Shown: piece after piece, positions 22,400 through 34,321 of the stretch
How the letters are laid out: each line of letters opens with the position of its first letter
Numbering within the stretch: position 1 is the stretch's first letter
The notes under the pieces: generated by a model
Databases searched by the model: none
What the model saw: only the letters and a program-made list of their open reading frames with translations
Told to the model about the DNA's origin: nothing
Assembly (NCBI GenBank): GCA_023213395.1
Contig: CM041465.1
Location: forward strand, 74,469,741-74,533,740
From: Cycas panzhihuaensis
Taxonomy: Eukaryota; Cycadophyta
Direction of reading: 5' to 3'
DNA length: 64,000 bases
Program-made: the position numbers and the translations under genes

Positions 22400-22930
22400 A
22401 GTTTAGTATATAATGATTCTTGCATCCTTGCTCTATGGGCACTCTGAGTGCCAATTTTGCCCACCTCATCTAGTCATATGTCCTTATTGAGTTGGGGAGC
22501 TTCTCGAGATCCTTGAGTTGGGAATGAGGTCCTCATTTCCTCAACTTCTTGGTTCTTATTTTGTTTATTGAAATTATTATTTTATGAGGATGATGTTGAT
22601 GCGTCTTAGGAAAATGGTCCTTCTATGACTATTTTACCTTTGTCGACTGAAGGTGGAGAGGATGATTCTTCTATAATGGCTTTGCCTTTATCAACTCTGT
22701 TATTTTCAAAGGATGGTATTAGGTGTGCACTCATCAGTTCAGAGTCATAACTTGTATCCTTCGAGACTTTATTGTCAGCTTCCAATATTTGGAATAATTT
22801 ATGTCTGTCCCCCCTCCCCCTCCCCCTCCCCCCCAAATTTTAGAATCTGAACATCATACTTGATAACATAATTATAGCTGTGTGAGGATACTTTGGAGTC
22901 CAGTTTATATAACTAATCTTATGTTTCCGT
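22400..22930 (-). pseudogene. E4 integrase-RT linker with expanded CT-rich tract
   Basis: The 22606-22836 stretch is a low-complexity linker with DKGKAIIEESSSPPS repeated as DKGKIVIEGP. At 22809-22835 the + strand has repeated C4-5T units, so the coding strand reads a G-rich run translated MGGRGRGRGDRH. E5 has only a short C run here, so the tract grew in E4. Confidence 0.7.
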
Positions 22931-22939
22931 AAAAATGGC

Positions 22940-23800
22940 ATCTCTGGCATAATGATTTTTCATTCTATAGGCATAAACACCTTATACATTTTCTTATCCA
23001 TAGGGTATCCAATAAAGATGCCTTTAAGTTCCCTTGGCTGAAGTTTATTTTGATCTCCATCCAGAATATAAGCATAGCATGTAGAGCCAAAAATTTTAAA
23101 GTAGTGAATAATAAGGACTTGTCTTGACCACTTTTCATTAGGTAATTGTCCTTCCTTTAATGGGCTAATAGCATTGATACAATAAATAGATGTCCAAATA
23201 GCTTCCTCCCATAGGTAGGCAAGTACATTTTTGTATACCAATATAGCTTGAGCCATATTCATGATTATCCTATTCATGCACTCGGTAACTCTATTTTGCT
23301 ATGGGGTACCTTCTACTATTGTTTGATGCTTGATGCCATTATCTCGAAGGTAGCTTTTAAACTCATATGAGGTATATTCACCACCATTATCAGATTGAAG
23401 GTATTTGAGTTGATAACCTACCTCTTTTTTAATGTGGGCTTTGAATTCTTTGAATACATGGAAAGTTTCATCTTTCTTATGTAGAAAAGCTACCCATACT
23501 TTTCTAGTGAAATCATGAATGAAAGAGATATAATATAACTTGACATTCAGTGAAGGAATGGGCATTGGTCTGCACAGATCAGAATATACTAATTATAATG
23601 GATGGCTCAATTTCTAATGACTTTTGATAAAGGGTTGTTGATGAGATTTGGCAATGATACAAGCTTCACATTTAAAGGGCTTAGAGGAGAACTTTGGAAG
23701 ATTTGGAAAAGTATTAGAAAGATCTCTAAGTCTATCAATGTGAACATGGACCATGCGAGCATGCCAAAGAGCTTTTGATGACAACATTGGATGGGTTAAG
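22940..23800 (-). pseudogene. E4 integrase with GAG-pre-integrase domain
   Basis: The zinc part at about 23640-23790 reads LWHARMVHVHIDRL and CEACIIAKSHQQP. The core in 23299-23565 has ISFIHDFTRKVWVAFL (the first catalytic Asp region altered to HD) and LQSDNGGEYTS, with the second Asp kept. 22960-23277 holds MNRIIMNMAQAILVYKNV, SRQVLIIHYFKIFGS and the end of the domain. Stops separate the parts. Confidence 0.88.
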
Positions 23801-23809
23801 ATGGAATTA

Positions 23810-24245
23810 AATGTAAATTCTTCATCAGCTTAAGGGCTTTAAGCACAATGGGCTTTAGAAGATGGAAAGCCATTCAGTCGAAACAGTTTGCTAGAGAGAT
23901 ATGCAGTCAAGACCACTTGATTAGTTGGAGGGTGAATAACGTAGAGAGTTTGGTCATTTATGGTTACACTCAGTTCAAATCTACAAGAGACAAGTGTAGA
24001 TAAGGATAGTAGGTTTTGTTTGAGATTGCATATATATAAGATGTTAAGTAATATAAAATCTTTTAAGCTCGGGAGTTTTAGGTGAATATTATCAATTCCT
24101 TCAATAGGTTGTTATGATATATCTGCCATGTGAATAACTCTTTAAACATTTGAGTCCAATGTTTGATATAGACTACAATTGTATGTCATATGTTAAGTTG
24201 CTCCTATGTCCATGATCCATTATCCTTTAATTAAAGCCACACTAT
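23810..24245 (-). pseudogene. E4 aspartic protease remnant
   Basis: The active site reads WIMDIGAT, then a stop where relatives have Gln, then HM: the Thr of D-T-G is Ile and Gln is a stop, both single C-to-T changes. Further on, SLKDFILLNILYICNLKQ and SLSTLVSCRFELSVT follow the family pattern. Downstream it runs into the integrase zinc domain. Confidence 0.82.
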
Positions 24246-24263
24246 TTACAATTCTAATAGGGT

Positions 24264-25417
24264 TTAGCATTGGTGAAGGGAATTCACAAGTGATATATCC
24301 ACATCAAGCTTCAAACTATCTCTTTGGTTGGTCAATGGCATTTGATGATGAAAAACCCTCAATTCTTTGAAAGTGTGCTTGTACAAAACTTGCACCACTA
24401 AAGGATTCCTCACAAGTTTCTCAAACATTGTGAGCTCTATGTTTTGGTTAGAACTTGGCCAACTTATAAGTGGAAGTTCTGTAGTCTTTTGCCAAAAGTC
24501 CTTTACGGTTATACTCTTCATACATAATAGTTTAATTACTAGTCCCTAAAGAGGTACTGGTTTGGCCTAACTATCTTGCTTTTTGTTGAGGTGGCCCTTG
24601 GCCTTGAGAGTGTCAAGGTTATAACTAAGGGTTTGGTTAACCTTGTGGACAATTTCCCATGTTTCTTCCTCTTTCCCTTGCTTGGTTATTTCCTCTGCCA
24701 CAAGAGGGATCTTGATTTTTTATGTAGCAAACTTCTTCTTCCATCTCAAAGGTTGCATCTGAAAGAGAGCTAAAGACTGCAAAGTTGGTATCAAAGGTCT
24801 TATCAAATTCTATGAACTTCTCAATAAGTACTTTGAAGTTAAGTATCTTCAATGTTCCACTAGATTGAAGACTTCGAAGCAAGTTTTTATAATCAGGACA
24901 TATAAACATGATTGGATTAAGAATGCCTAAGTGATACATTGAGTCTTAAAATCTTTATTGATTGCTCATTTTATTGGTCGAAGGAGATTTATTGTCTCAT
25001 AGGCTCATCCCTTTTGTATTTTTAATTTGTTCATTTTCAAAATAAGATGAATAAATTCTAAATCTAACTTGGTATCAAAGTTCTTCTTGAGAACTTCAAG
25101 GACCTTCTAGGCTGTATTATGTTGCTCTTTGTTAATCAAGTTATGCAAGGAGTGATTAATAATCAATAGAATTCTTATACGAATCTTTTCATCATCTATC
25201 TCCCATTGTAGTTTGGCTACAGTATTTGTAGGAGCTATTGGGGTAGATCCACTAGAAGTAGGTGTTGTAGCTATTGTAGGTATGATGGATGTAGGCTGCA
25301 AGTGGGTTCTCTAAAGGCCTTCATACTTTGTAGTGTTTTTAACTCTCATGTATCATAAATCCCAATTTTTTTTACCTTTCAATATGCAGTTAACATTCTG
25401 TTAAATTAAGATGACAT
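24264..25417 (-). pseudogene. E4 gag remnant
   Basis: The ATG at 25415-25417 gives MSS then a stop, where E5 has MSSQ. The 25107-25301 stretch has AKLQWEIDDEKIRIRILL and LHNLINKEQHNTA; 24637-24939 has CPDYKNLLRSLQSSGTLK and the glycine/arginine-rich start of the nucleocapsid. 24264-24521 covers the C-terminus and the join to protease. Confidence 0.82.
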
Positions 25418-27334
25418 GGTGATGATGAAGAAGTAGAAGAGATGATAGAAGTATGTACCACTGACACATGTGGCTAATACATCTAGTATAACAGGGATGT
25501 AGAAATGAATGTTATGATGAGAAATAAGCAATGATAAAATGAATATAAGCAATGATACAAGAATAAGACCTAATGTAGAGCTGGCAAAGAGCGATGATGT
25601 GTCATGCCACTAACCTCTAACTTATGTCCAAATATAGGTGAGGTTTTGATGCCTAAGGCCTCTAGTATATGATTAGGGCCTTTAACCATGATACTTGCAC
25701 CTGCACTTGGTGATGAAATCTAAGTCACAATGGAGCCCATGTACTCTGAGTCCTCATCCAATTTACTAATGAGAAGCTATATACCTCATCCAAAGAGTTA
25801 AATAATGCGTTTGTATCCCACGGCTATGATAGATATTGGACTGGATTAATTTTAATCTTGTATTAAGGTTTTTAGTTTTCTCAGGTGGTTATTAGGATTA
25901 TCCTTGATTGGAGGCCATAGGTATGGCTAACATATCCTTCTACCATTATTCTAGTTAATACCAGACCCATTATGAAACTCACACCTCCCTTAGGACCTAG
26001 ACTTCAGCCAACCGTGGTCTATTTCAACCAAGGTAAGTATGCGCACAAGTAAAAAACTAGCAGTATAGATCATATGGATGGGATTCCTTTTAGGAGTAAT
26101 ATAAGTTGTTTCCAAATAACTAAAAAATAAGATGGAAAGTTGTCAAATGTGCTTGCTTATTTTTCGTGCTTGATTTGATATTGCCAATGCTTTTGTGAGG
26201 CTTTATGCTATGTATACAAATAGAAAAAAATATGTTAGATTTAGTAGGGGAACCTAATGTTGCTTTCAATCCAAGGTTTCCCTTGCTTTAGTACAATGTT
26301 TCTAAATATGTTTTTAGAAATTTGAATACAAAAGCCATAATGGGCTAAAAAACTGATCAAATTGCCACTAAAATACTGATTTTTCTAAATCTATATGCAT
26401 GCTATTTTGTCCTATTTTATGATTTTTTCATAAAATTTATAAATAATGATAAATGGGTAATTTTTTCTAAAAAATTACAAATGTAAATGCCTAAATGATG
26501 AAATTTGAATTTATGTCATAAGGAAAAAGTGTTCATAATGTTATTTTTAATAGAGTAGTGAAGCCAGATTTATAAAAATGCATAAAAACATTTTACCTAA
26601 AAAAAACACAAAAGCATAATCCTGCCAGATCCACTATCTCAGAATCTAAACTTTAATATGTTAAAAGTTATATTTTGACACATAAATCAACTTTCCCTTC
26701 TGTACCATCTCCAAAATCAACCAAAAAATTGCCTGAACTTCCCTCGCAATGTCCTTTATGGGGTTGAGTAGGCAAATTCAGCATCTGTGATAAAACTACA
26801 TAGATCTCACTAACTAGTAGATGAAATTTGATGAGATTTATCTTAAAATGATCCTAAGACATAAATCTACCAAATTCATCAATAAAACTTTTAAATTTTT
26901 AGCTTATAATTAAAGGATTTTATTAGAAAAAGTGCCTTAAGTCACTTATCCATAAAATTTACCCTTTTATCTCAACCAAAAGTCATTATTTCAAGCTAAA
27001 TCTCAAGATACTCTTGAAGAAAAAAATGATCCTTTAGTCAAGGCAACCTTGCATGCTAAATTTCATCAAAATCTGAAATGGTCAAAATTTTCATAAAATT
27101 TTAGGCCTTTAATGCTTTCGGGACTATTCTGGTAGTTGAACGACTTCAAAAACCTATGTTCTTCACCTCTAAAATTTTTCACACATAGAGAAAATAGCAA
27201 CATATAAAGTACCATAATTTTAAGATCTCAAAATGTTAAAAATGATGAATGCACTCTCAATACTTCATATTGAAGGTGAAGGAGAGGCAAAATGACTCTA
27301 TGCAAGTGGAATGAAGTGAATAGATCCTCTTTTA
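25418..27334 (-). other. E4 long leader, about 1.9 kb
   Basis: Colinear with the E5 leader (38865-40840): shared blocks at about 25560-26130 and 26240-27330. No protein domain recognised. The opposite-strand frame seen in E1 and E5 is broken here by stops near 25670-25730. Confidence 0.6.
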
Positions 27335-27346
27335 GCTCTAATACCA
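27335..27346 (-). other. E4 primer-binding site
   Basis: The reverse complement TGGTATTAGAGC has one transition against the tRNA-iMet complement and lies 2 bp from the 5' LTR. Confidence 0.88.
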
Positions 27347-27348
27347 CA

Positions 27349-27659
27349 TGAAGAAAGGATGGATCTAGGGAATAAATCACTCACATGTACACAATGGTAA
27401 TAGAGAATGAAAAAGAGATGAAACAAGATATGAGAGCAAGCTTAGAGGTGAGAATGAATAATGACTCCCTCCTTGAGATTTTACCTTTTATTATTGAGGG
27501 TAAGCATTAGGGTTAAGATTTTACTGTCTAATGACATGAACATGAAATTACATCTAAATACACATAAAGTGTATTTCACTAAGAGACTAATGCTAACAAT
27601 ATATCCTAAGGTCACATAATTAATCTACACAAATGACCTTAATACATTAACCTCTTTCC
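27349..27659 (-). repeat. E4 5' LTR (311 bp)
   Basis: Starts TGAAGAAAGGATGG and ends CCTCTTTCC (CA decayed); followed by cactc, the right target duplication. Confidence 0.93.
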
Positions 27660-27664
27660 CACTC

Positions 27665-29307
27665 AAGGATGTAATAACATAAGACATAAAGGAGGAAGAC
27701 ATTATCAACTGCCCAATTACATATAATTGAATATTAAGAAGGTCCCTATGTAGTTACATTCTGTTAATAAATAGAGAATAAATTTAGTAATTGAGGAATG
27801 AATAATATGAATACCAAATAGATACTTATAGAAGAGGGAATAACGTAGACTAAAATAGAGAAATCCTGCCATAATATAGAGACATAAAAATGCCATCTAC
27901 CATTGGAAGGCCTCTACCTAGCCATTGAAATGCCATTTGCATGCTATAATAGATGAGATATCTTTAACTACATGATCTCTTCGCATTGTAGAAAGGCCTT
28001 TGTGCCCTCACTCTATGTTAAAGACTTAGATCTAAATGAACATCACCCTCAAGCAGCTGTAAATCTATAAATGATTAAATAAAAGCTTAGACGAAGATGA
28101 AAAGTGTAGATCCACACATACATAGAGCTAAAATAAATAAAATCCAAGGGAAGATTCTAATATTATTATGCCAGATCGAGCTCTGAACACCTTCCATAGA
28201 CCTTACACATCTCAAAATATGGTGAAACCCTCAATTTAAGGGTAAATAAGCTCGTAGATATGAAATCTCACTCAAATCCTATTTAATCCTTTTTGTATGG
28301 TGCAAAATGATTAAATTTGCTTTAATTTGATTGTGATCTACTCATCTTTATATATTTTTTTCTAATGTTTAGATTTAATTAAATTTTATTGGAATCTTTT
28401 TTCGAGTCTGCTAGCCCCATTGATGCTAGCTTCCTAGTCATGTTATCCCCCCCATATGACCTTGATCTAATTCTAAAAGGGGCTTAACCCTTATTTCTTA
28501 GCCCCTCGTATTTTACAAAGGAGGTACTTGTACACTTTTGACTATAACTTCTTCATCCAACGTCAGAATTCAATTCTAGAAGTTGCTTTGAATTCTTGAC
28601 TTGGATGTCAACATTTTGACTAGTCATTTGAGCAATTCTGATATTGTTTTGATAGAGAAATCCTTGTGTAAAGTCAACATAATCAATCACAACTAGGTAA
28701 GTTTAGGTACATGACCTAAAATCAAAAAGTTTCTTTATATTTTTTTAATATTATTGCTTTAATTTAATACATAATTAATCTTCTGTTAATTTACTAATTA
28801 GTCACATCATTTTCTTGTATATATTTTAATAATTTTATCCAGTTTAATAATCAATCAATTAAACCATTATTTTATTAATCTTTTGATATAAATAATATTA
28901 AAAGTATACAAATTCTCATCTATCTAATGTAATTTTTTAAATGTATATTTAAATTTATATTTCTTGATTATTATAATCAATTTTTAATGTGTTAAAGGGT
29001 ACATTTCCTTATAAAAGTAGATTATATATATTTATATTTATATATGCATATTTATCAATGATATTTTCTAATTCAAAGCAAATGTATAATTAAAATTATA
29101 CTTTTTTTAATGTGAAGAAGGGTTTTTTAACCTTATCACATGCTATTTACGTTTAATTAATGTTAATTCTCTTTAATTTTTGAAATGCAAATGTTGTGAT
29201 TATATTCAATTGTGACTTAATATTTCTATTGTCATCTTTTTATTCCCTCATCATTTTATTTTTATTTCATTAAAAGAGGATCTCTAGTCATCAGTTTCAT
29301 TTCCAAA
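27665..29307 (+). other. E3 leader, second part
   Basis: Resumes after E4. Very AT-rich from about 28700 to 29280. No domain recognised; a short inverted repeat (GCTAGC...GCTAGC) occurs near 28410-28430. It runs into E3 gag. Confidence 0.55.
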
Positions 29308-30280
29308 ATGGCAGTCACGCCTAAAACAATCTCCTATCCTTCAATTCCAAATTTAATAGGCTCAAATTATGCTAACTAAAAAGCTTGTATATCCCATTAT
29401 TTAAAGCAATAAAAGATATGGCAATATGTCATAGGAAAATTCACAAAACTAATAGATACTTCATCAAAAACCAATATGGTTTACCTAATGAATTGTGATG
29501 GAGCCTTAGGTACCACCCTAACCTCTCTCTCACTAGATATAAGTCAAAAGTTCTCTTAAACAGATGATCTTGTCACTGTATGGAATACACTGAAAGAAAA
29601 ATATGATAAAGTTGACACATAAAAACTAGTAATGCTTGAATAACAAATGTATAATTTAAACTATAATAATTTCTCTAATATTGAAGATTTCTTATCAAAA
29701 CTTCAACTTGTCAATAGAGATTTAAGAAATTATATAAAATCTACAACAAAAGAAGATGACAAAATCATAACTACAACACATGCAAAAGATAATAATACAC
29801 TTGTCTATCTTGTGATTAATAAACTTCTTAAATACTTCAATATTTTTAAAGCCACTGGGCAACAAGTAGGATATTCTCTAATAACCTTCAATCAGTTAAT
29901 AAATCAACTGATTGAATACCAAATAATACAAATATAAACTAGAAAATTACAAGATCCTTTACAGGATCTCTTTTCAAAATCTAAGCCACTAAACAAATAT
30001 AAAAACCAAAATAATCATCAAAATCATCATAACAATCATCCTAAATCCTAGAAACTTCATAGAGGTTCTTTCTCAAATAACTTCAATCAAATTCTAAGTA
30101 CTTCAGACTACTAAAACCCTAGAATACTTTAAATGACCATTCCAAAAATAAAATACTTCCAACTCTAATCCTAATCATAATGTTAATTATATCTATTGCC
30201 ATAAAAAGGGGCACATAATTGATATCTATAGGAATAGAATCACTTTTAAAGCCCAGAAAGCTTCTAAGGGGATCCAATCA
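29308..30280 (+). pseudogene. E3 gag remnant
   Basis: The ATG at 29308 gives MAVTPKTISYPSIPNLIGSN. The core reads VWNTLKEKYDKVDT, then the open stretch 29647-29937 with NIEDFLSKLQLVNRDLRNYI. The zinc knuckle at about 30190-30230 survives as YCHKKGHIIDIY, its last Cys changed to Tyr. Five stops occur before 29650, several at codons one C-to-T or G-to-A change from sense. Typical plant copia gag. Confidence 0.85.
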
Positions 30281-30319
30281 TAATCTCATAATTATAATCA
30301 TTCCTTAACTACTACAACA

Positions 30320-30575
30320 TAAATGCTTTCAACACCTACATCACAACTACTATTATGGATTTTAGATTCTAATACATCCCATCATATGATAGGTCACCAA
30401 GAAAATCTAACTTCCTATCAATCTGATCTTAATTCTAAAGAGGAAATCTCATTTAAAAATAGATCTCAATTGAAATTCAAAGGTACTAGAGATGTTACCT
30501 TAAAATATGGTTTAATTAAGGATGCATTTTACATTCTAGGACTATTACCTAATCTATTATCAATCTATTAAATCT
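30320..30575 (+). pseudogene. E3 aspartic protease remnant
   Basis: The open stretch 30323-30571 reads LLWILDSNTSHHMIGHQE. The catalytic Asp is kept, but Gly of D-S-G is Asn. It continues through LKFKGTRDVTLKYGLIKDAFYILGLLPNLLS, the usual end of the copia protease. Confidence 0.85.
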
Positions 30576-30639
30576 GCCAGAAAGACCTAGTTGTCAAATT
30601 TTAGAAAGATAAATTTATTATCAAACAACCTCTTAATAA

Positions 30640-31610
30640 ATTCAAAACTATTGCTTTAGAATCTACTGATCATAAAATAAGTCTGTATAGTTTAATGAAT
30701 TTAGTGCCTTCATAACTAAATCTAACCCAATTAACAAGCTATGACATGCATGGTTTATCCATACAAGTTATGGTAAATCAAGATATTTAAATAAGCATGA
30801 TATGGTATATGGACTTCCTCAATTATTTACTATCTATGGTGTTTGTGAAGCCAATGTAACAGGTAAGTAACACATAGATTCTTTTTTATATCAAACATTA
30901 TTTTGAGAAAAAGTTTTACTTGAACTTATTTACTCAAATATTTCTATCCCATTCCAAGTACCTTCATACTCTAGAAGCAAATATTTTGTCACTTTTATCA
31001 ATAACTTTTCTAAGAAATATTGACTATATATGCTTAAGACTAGAAGTCAAATATTTGACATATTTGTTGAATTTAAAATATTGGTTGAAAACTAATCTAA
31101 CTCCAAAATTAAAATCTTTAAATTTGGTAATGTTAAGGAGTATCTAAGCAATAAATTTACCTCATATTGTAGAAAATATAGAATTAGATTTCAACATTCT
31201 ATTGCCTACACTCCTCAACAAAATGGTATTGCATAATGTAAAAATTGTACTCTTGTTAAAATGATAAGATGCATGATACATGCAAAAGATCTTAATCTTA
31301 AATTATGGGTTGAAGCAGTAGCCTATTCTAACTATTTATTAAACCACCTACCAAGTAAATCCCTATAGAATATGACACCAAAATAAAAATGGTCTAGTAA
31401 GAAACCATCTATAAAACATCTTAAAGTATTTGGAAGTATTGTTCGAGGACATATTCTTAAGGAAAAACAAAATAAACTTGATCCTAAAAGTGCTAAATTT
31501 ATCTTCATTAACTATAATGAAGAAAGTAAATCTTACAAATTATTAGATCCTATCACACATAGAATCTCACTTTTATATGATATTATTTTTTATGAAAAAG
31601 GCTCTTCATA
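30640..31610 (+). pseudogene. E3 integrase remnant
   Basis: The GAG-pre-integrase part is eroded at 30640-30860 (YDMHGLS for WHxRxGH, and VYGLPQ). The core: LIYSDIS at about 30920 (first Asp), KFGNVKEYLSNKF at about 31115-31160 (second Asp lost), IAYTPQQNGIA then a stop at about 31200-31235 (where the catalytic Glu is expected), and FGSIVRGHILKEKQNKLDPKS to about 31500. Several frame changes between 30870 and 31180. Confidence 0.85.
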
Positions 31611-31949
31611 AAAAATAAATCTTATAGAACTTTCTGTTAAGAGCTTATTAACTAATACTTATCTAAAAGATCATTTAGACATATACACAAATATTAAAGT
31701 AATTGATAGCTTATCTTCATAAGTCCAGAACTAGACCTTAAGTGAATCTAGTATATCTGATCCATTCATTCAAACATCTACTTCAAATCAATCAAATTCT
31801 ACTAGTCAACCTTCCACTTCTGATTCTTCAAGAAACAAATAACCAATTTATGCTCAAAAAACCCTTTTAATTATTGGTTTTGATATTGGTGACCTATCAG
31901 ATACTAGAAGAACTCGATCACAAAAACTGTAAATTAATTTTATATTAAT

Positions 31950-32700
31950 GACCAAAGTAATGGCTACTAATGACCATAAAACTTATAAAGAAGCGTGTCA
32001 TAATCCTATATGGCAACAAGTTATACAAGTTGAATATGATGCTCTTCAAAAAATTTCAACTTAGGAATTAGTGTCATTACCTCTCAGCAAGAATTTAGTA
32101 AACTATAAATGGGTTTACTAATAAAATATAATTCAAAAGGAGCAATAAAGAAATATAAGGCTTATTTGGTAGCTAAAGAATTTTCTCAGGTTGACGGTAT
32201 CAATTACACCAAATCCTTTTCTTATATTACTAAAATAAACACAATTAAAGTCATCATTGCTCTTTCAACTAAGTTTGGTTGGTAAATAAATCAAATAGAT
32301 ATAAAGAGCACCTTTCTAAATGGTGATCTTAGAGAAGAAATTTATATGTCTTAACTACCTAGGTTTATATCAAATCTTAATCTTATTTACAAACTTAAAA
32401 AATTATTATATGGTCTTAAACAAGTACCTAAAGCTTGGCATATTAAGATCAATGATTATCTTCTTCAAAATAGGTACACTAAATGTGTTAGTGATCTTAA
32501 TCTCTATTTCAAATGAGAAAATAATAATATTACTATTTTAATCCTTTATATTGATCATATTATAATAATTAGATTATTACTTTATTATATTCATCAGCTA
32601 AAATTAATTCTAATGAGTATATTTAAAATGATAGACTCAGGGCTTTTACATTATTTTCTAGGCCTATAAATCTGTCAATCAGAATAAAAAATAACTATTT
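31950..32700 (+). pseudogene. E3 reverse transcriptase remnant
   Basis: Starts TYKEACHNPIWQQ at about 31980. [21 protein letters not shown] at about 32290 corresponds to the family's QMDVKSAFLNG with the first catalytic Asp kept. KLKKLLYGLKQVPKAWH is at about 32390. The YVDD box at about 32545 reads YIDHIII, so one of the two catalytic Asp is now His. No activity possible. Confidence 0.88.
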
Positions 32701-32799
32701 CTTAATCTAAATACATTATTGATTTAATAAAAAGATTTAATAAAGCTAACCCCTACTCCTATACAATTAAGTGTAAAATTAACAACTAATTGTCAATCT

Positions 32800-33470
32800 C
32801 TACCTTGTGATTCTACTCTATATTATCAATTAATAGGTAGTCTTATTTACTTAACCCATACTCGCCTAAATATCTATAATGATGTTGCCTTATGTTCTAA
32901 GTAAATACAAAACCCCCATGAGTCTCATTGGAAAGTAGCAAAATAAATTCTAAGATATCTTCAAGGTATGATCTATCATGGTCTAACCTATAACTTTTCT
33001 AATAGTAACCTTAAGTTAATAGGTTATACAGATTCAAACTAGGAAGGAGACTCTAATGATTGAAAATCTATAGTTGGTTATGTTTTTTTTCTCAATTCTT
33101 CTATGATTATATCATCTACTAAGAACATGCAATCATTAGTGTTATCGACAATAAAAACCAAATATTAAGCATTGGTAGAAGCTAGTAAAAAACTACTCTA
33201 GATTAAATCCCTATTAAGTAAACTTGGTTTATTTCCTAACTCTTCAATTCAAATTAATATTGACAATTAAGGTGTAATATCTATAACTACTAATCCTATT
33301 ACATATTCTAGAACTAAGCATATAGAATTACACTAGCATTTTATTCGTAATCTTATAAATGACAATACTATTAATTAGTGTTATTATCCTACAAATTTGT
33401 AGATTGTCAACATCCTAACTAAGCCATTAACTGAAGTCAAGTTTGTAAAGCTATGAGAATTATTAAATAT
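32800..33470 (+). pseudogene. E3 RT connection and RNase H remnant
   Basis: YYQLIGSLIYLTHTRLNI at about 32825-32880 is the family's YRxLVGSLxYLxxTRPDI. LKLIGYTDSN at about 33010 and SIVGYVFFLNSS follow. DNXGVISITTNPITYSRTKHIELH at about 33260-33340 is the RNase H active-site segment with Gln replaced by a stop (X). The pol end VNILTKPLTEVKFVKL is at about 33410-33450. Many Gln and Trp codons have become stops. Confidence 0.88.
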
Positions 33471-33572
33471 TAATAAAGTCTTCATCAAAGGGGGATTACC
33501 ATGATAAAGTCTTTATCATCTTCTTCTATCTTCTTTCTTATCTTTTATATCATCTATTATATAAAAGATAAC

Positions 33573-33584
33573 ATTAAAGGAGGA
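33573..33584 (+). other. E3 polypurine tract
   Basis: ATTAAAGGAGGA immediately precedes the 3' LTR start TGTTAG at 33585. A second purine run at 33488 is the usual upstream copy. Confidence 0.82.
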
Positions 33585-33601
33585 TGTTAGAAATAATTAA
33601 T
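33585..33601 (+). repeat. E3 3' LTR, first 17 bp
   Basis: TGTTAGAAATAATTAAT equals the start of the 5' LTR at 19031 except for the second base. Interrupted by E5; ttaat (33597-33601) is E5's target duplication. Confidence 0.9.
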
Positions 33602-33894
33602 TGAAGGAAGGATGGATCTAGGAGATAAATCACTCACATGCATACAATGGCAATGGAGAATAAAAAAGAAGATGAAACAAGATATGAGAGCAAACTTGAA
33701 TCCCTCCTTGAGATTTCATCTTTTATTATTGAGGGTGAGCATTAGGGTTAGGATTTTCCCACCTAATAACATGAACCCAAAATTATATCTAAATGCACAT
33801 AAAGTATATTTCATTGCAATACTAATGCTAATAATACATCCTAAGGTCACATAATTAATCTACACAAATGGCCTTGATACATTAACCTCTTTCA
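33602..33894 (-). repeat. E5 3' LTR (293 bp)
   Basis: Canonical TG...CA ends (TGAAGGAAGG ... CTCTTTCA). Compared with 40855-41166 it lacks about 19 bp near 33700 and has scattered transitions. Confidence 0.95.
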
Positions 33895-33906
33895 ATCCTC
33901 CCTTTA
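33895..33906 (-). other. E5 polypurine tract
   Basis: TAAAGGGAGGAT on the coding strand, abutting the 3' LTR. Confidence 0.8.
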
Positions 33907-34321
33907 ATGGTGGAAGGTCATTTTCAGAAAATCTATTCTATGAGGTCTTCATTTGAGCCTCATTATTACATTCAAATTCTAAATGCCACTTTTATGGGAA
34001 AACCCTCATGAGCTAAGGTGGCTCTTTGATATAGCCTGATAGCCAAGTAGCTTAAATGTGCAGCTTAATCTACTAAGTTTCCATATACGGTTTGGTCATC
34101 GTCTATGCCTTTTTGGGTTTTCACAGGTTCTAATTTTTTAAAACAAATACAACTCTTATCCTTCAGTGCCCACATGGGATTTTCAAAAATAGGATAGAGT
34201 AGAGACTTACTCTTATTCTTTCGCACCCACAAGGGGTTTTCACGAAGAGAATAGAGTATGATGATCTTATTGCCATCTTCTTTAATCAATCGAAGATGAA
34301 GGCCTTAAGGCCGAGTTACCT

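Larger units (their letters stand above)
20071..27659 (-). mobile_element. E4: complete minus-strand Ty1/copia element (7,589 bp)
   Basis: LTRs of 311 bp each at 20071-20381 and 27349-27659, and an exact 5-bp target duplication cactc (20066-20070 and 27660-27664). The interior in minus-strand order: priming site, long leader, gag, protease, integrase, RT, RNase H, purine tract. It is a sister of E5 (same LTR type) and a cousin of E1. Inserted opposite to E3's transcription, in E3's leader. Stops, including one in the protease active-site segment, make it inactive. Confidence 0.95.
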
